Below, one piece after another: positions 61,441 through 64,000 of a stretch of 64,000 nt of DNA; the stretch's first letter is position 1; every line of letters begins with the position of its first letter. Origin of the DNA: Serilophus lunatus. Its lineage: Eukaryota; Chordata; Aves; Passeriformes; Eurylaimidae. The stretch is taken from positions 508,879 to 572,878 of the forward strand of contig VXBA01003495.1 in NCBI GenBank assembly GCA_013399895.1, given 5' to 3'. Position numbers and translations under genes: made by a program. The notes under the pieces were generated by a model that had not been told where the DNA came from, ran no database searches, and saw only the letters and a program-made list of their open reading frames with translations.

Positions 61441-64000
61441 ATCTGTTCACTAAATACAAGAGGAATTGAATAAATGCAGAAAATATCCATGAAGAGCTAG
61501 TCTTTGCAAGGGCAGTGCCTGTTGGTCAAGAAATCCCTGTGCAGCACATTGCTAGTGCCTATGCAAGTATTTCAGGGAAGCATTGCTGTATGGTTTGCAC
61601 TATTGCCAACAGTCAGAAGCAAGACACTGAGCCAGCTGGATCTCCGCCTGATCACTGTACAGTATTTTAATTTTCTATGTTATAAGGCTGCATTTACAAG
61701 TGTTAAATACTTCCAGGAAGTTCTTGGATGTGCTGAGAATGCAAAGATGAAATTTCAAAGGTGTCTCTAAGTTAAAAGCTTATACAACAGAGCTGTTGAT
61801 TGCACATCAATGGCAACAAAAGAGAAAGGGCCAGGGAAGATTTTAAAAGACACATCTGCTAATTTTTGGTCATTGTAAGCTGAAAGGTCATTCAGGGTCG
61901 ACCACAGAAGTAGTTTCTCTGGTTTTCAGTTTCTGTTTACTGATCTTGAGATCTGAAAATTTTTAGACTTGCTGGTAGTTAAAATCCTGAGCTGATACAG
62001 AAATCGAGCCCAGAAATCACAGGGGAATTTACAGACTTTTCAATTTCCCCGCACTTGCTTATATTCCTGAAACAAATTCAGGCAGGAATATTAGAAACAT
62101 ATTTACTGAACAAGCAAAACTGGAGTTGAGTGCGTCTTGAGCGCAAAGGAACGCTTTGTTCATTGTTAACTGACTGAGGCTCGACAATGCTGAGATGATC
62201 TCTTTGTTGGGAGGATCAGAGACCCGGTTTGTAAGAGCTTGACAGCCAGGCCTGCACAGCTTTGCCAGTTTAATTAACACATTTCTTCTTCTGGAGAGGA
62301 GGTAGCCTCCACACCGATGGAAAGAGCCCTACACTGTTTCTAAAGCCACCAAAGTGCCTCCAGCTCAGAAGCTTTACCAGAGGGCTAGCTAGCAGCACAG
62401 GCTGCAGCTTTCCCTTTTTACTCCAGTGAGTACCTAGGAGGGGAAAGCAAATCTGTCTCCTGACAGTGACTCATGCAGGTTGCTTGGCTTCCCTTTGCTA
62501 TGTGGGTGATAGGGCATTTGGCTGTGTCTTCCAGTGTATATTTTGTATTCAAAATACCTGATATACATATGTGATGTGGCTCTGCTCCTGCAGAGAGGTG
62601 TGCGAGAGCAAACACAGCAGGCTCAGGTGACTCATCGGGTATTGCTAAAACTAACTAAAAGAAGTAAGCTGGACAAGGATGTGTTCAGGTCTCAAGTTCA
62701 TGTCTAAGTTTGATGAAGGCATAGCAGTTCAGGAGGAAAATTGGAACTCGATGTTCACAGAACCTTGATCAGAGCAGTAACAAGTGCCTGAGCTGTAGCA
62801 GGAATTCCGAGCAGGGGCAGAGCAGCAGTGTCTGATGACCAGAGAGCCTGGCCAGCTCCCACTGCCCCGCTGGTGCACACCAGCTCTCCTGACCTCAAGG
62901 CGTTGGGAAGGGAACAAGCAACAGGTCTGAGATTGCTCCACATACTGGAGAAGAGACTGCTGATGCTGTTTCCTTCAGTGCTGGGACATGGCTCTGCTGT
63001 CAACTGGGGTTGCTTGAATGAAAGGAATTTTAAAGAATTCGGGTCAGTTTGTTTTTCTGTAAAGAGGATGCAAGTGCTCAGTGCTTTACCTGGGGGTAAT
63101 ACAAACAATATCTGTATCCCTCTGTGAGACAACTTGTTCTGAACAAACTTGCTTTATTGCTTCAGTGTGCTTGAGGCTGTTGTTTTGTTTTTATTTATTC
63201 TTAATTCAGCAGCACCTCAAAGACCCTACCCCAACTAGGGCACCATCCTCTTAGCAATGTGAAATGTAAAAAAGAGTGCCTTCCCCAAACAGGTGATGGT
63301 CTCGGTATGTCTTGGAGGCTAACGGGAGGATGCCATGGAGTAAAGGTGATGCAGAAAGGCTCTTGCTCACAGGAATCCATCAGTTTAATGGCCAAGTGGA
63401 GGCTGGGTTTCCTGGCACTGTGGCATACACTCACTTTCCCAGTCACCCCAATCATCACACCTGATGTGGATTAACACGGAATTTGTCCTCTTGCCCACAG
63501 CAAACCTGTGTGTGTGGGCAGGCTGCCGGAGTACTGCTTTTTTAAACACATCACATCAGCCCTTCTTGCTGTCAGGATATCACCTTACAAACGCTCATAT
63601 AAGAGTTAGTCCAGAACAATTGTCAAAGAAACGAAGCAACTTTAAGCCAGATCTGACTCCATAATCCACCCCAGATAAACAAGCCCTGATTTACAACCCC
63701 TACAAATCCCAGACTTCAGTGAATAAAACTAAAAAGATGACCATTATGGATTCAGAAGAATTTGGAATAACTCTGCAGTGAAAATTTCCTTCTACAAAAA
63801 AAACAGTGGGAGAGAAGAGGAAATGTGTGGTGCAGACAACAATTATCACTAGCAACATCTCTGCCACCCTCTTCCGCAAATTTTTAACCTCAAAATGGAG
63901 AAGTAATGGACACTCAGAATATACTCCTTTTATTGTGATTTTTCAAGGAAGCGCTCAAAATACTAGGTTGATGTACAGCATTATAAGATATCCAAGGTTA
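61441..64000. other. Noncoding DNA, right edge
   Basis: Nothing firm. 62755-63132 has open frames on both strands in moderately GC-rich sequence without splice support. Confidence 0.45.

Noticed and set aside
1..64000. tRNA, rRNA, snRNA genes, CRISPR arrays or bacterial mobile elements
   Set aside because: No tRNA B-box with a matching A-box, no known small RNA sequence and no spaced direct-repeat array was seen in reading the window.

Overview
The window looks like part of a bird (or less likely another sauropsid) nuclear chromosome. It is AT-rich, non-operonic vertebrate DNA with small open reading frames only, and its recognisable repeats are mostly copies of the CR1 LINE family (seven stretches seen) plus one probable solo LTR. 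There are no bacterial features: no operons, ribosome binding sites, CRISPR arrays or IS elements. I could not identify any complete protein-coding gene, and I recognise no gene by name.

Layout. 1-32.7 kb: AT-rich intronic or intergenic DNA carrying CR1 copies at about 4.4-5.8 kb (interrupted by a 390-bp LTR-like insertion), 9.9 kb, 17.7 kb and 25.5-26.5 kb (the last keeps a broken reverse transcriptase). A few short segments flanked by good splice signals are possible exons: plus strand 1120-1216 and 28864-28975, minus strand 1735-1857 and 29975-30113, and a GC-rich block at 7025-7180 that is open on both strands. 30.7-31.8 kb holds a local duplication: an older diverged 110-bp repeat, and a nearly exact 440-bp repeat whose two copies meet at a single N and are best explained as two overlapping contig ends that were not merged.

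32.7-34.3 kb is a CpG island with GC boxes and an E-box, broken by a 419-base run of N (33300-33718). It is almost certainly a promoter. Next to the gap, one GC-rich segment has a well-placed ATG on each strand, so the direction of transcription (or bidirectionality) cannot be settled. A minus-strand first exon of 32 codons ending at CAG|GTACC is the better-defined option; if correct, the first 32 kb would be mostly its introns.

34.3-64 kb is AT-rich DNA with very few young repeats: an ancient MIR-like element at 36.8 kb, a CA microsatellite, homopolymer tracts, and three short or degraded CR1 fragments (50.2, 52.7, 55.9 kb). A pyrimidine-rich, strand-asymmetric block at about 59.8-61.4 kb and a 184-codon minus-strand open frame near 39.5 kb are unexplained. 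I found no convincing new biological system; the most actionable observations are two single-N assembly joins, the nested LTR insertion and the gap over the probable promoter.
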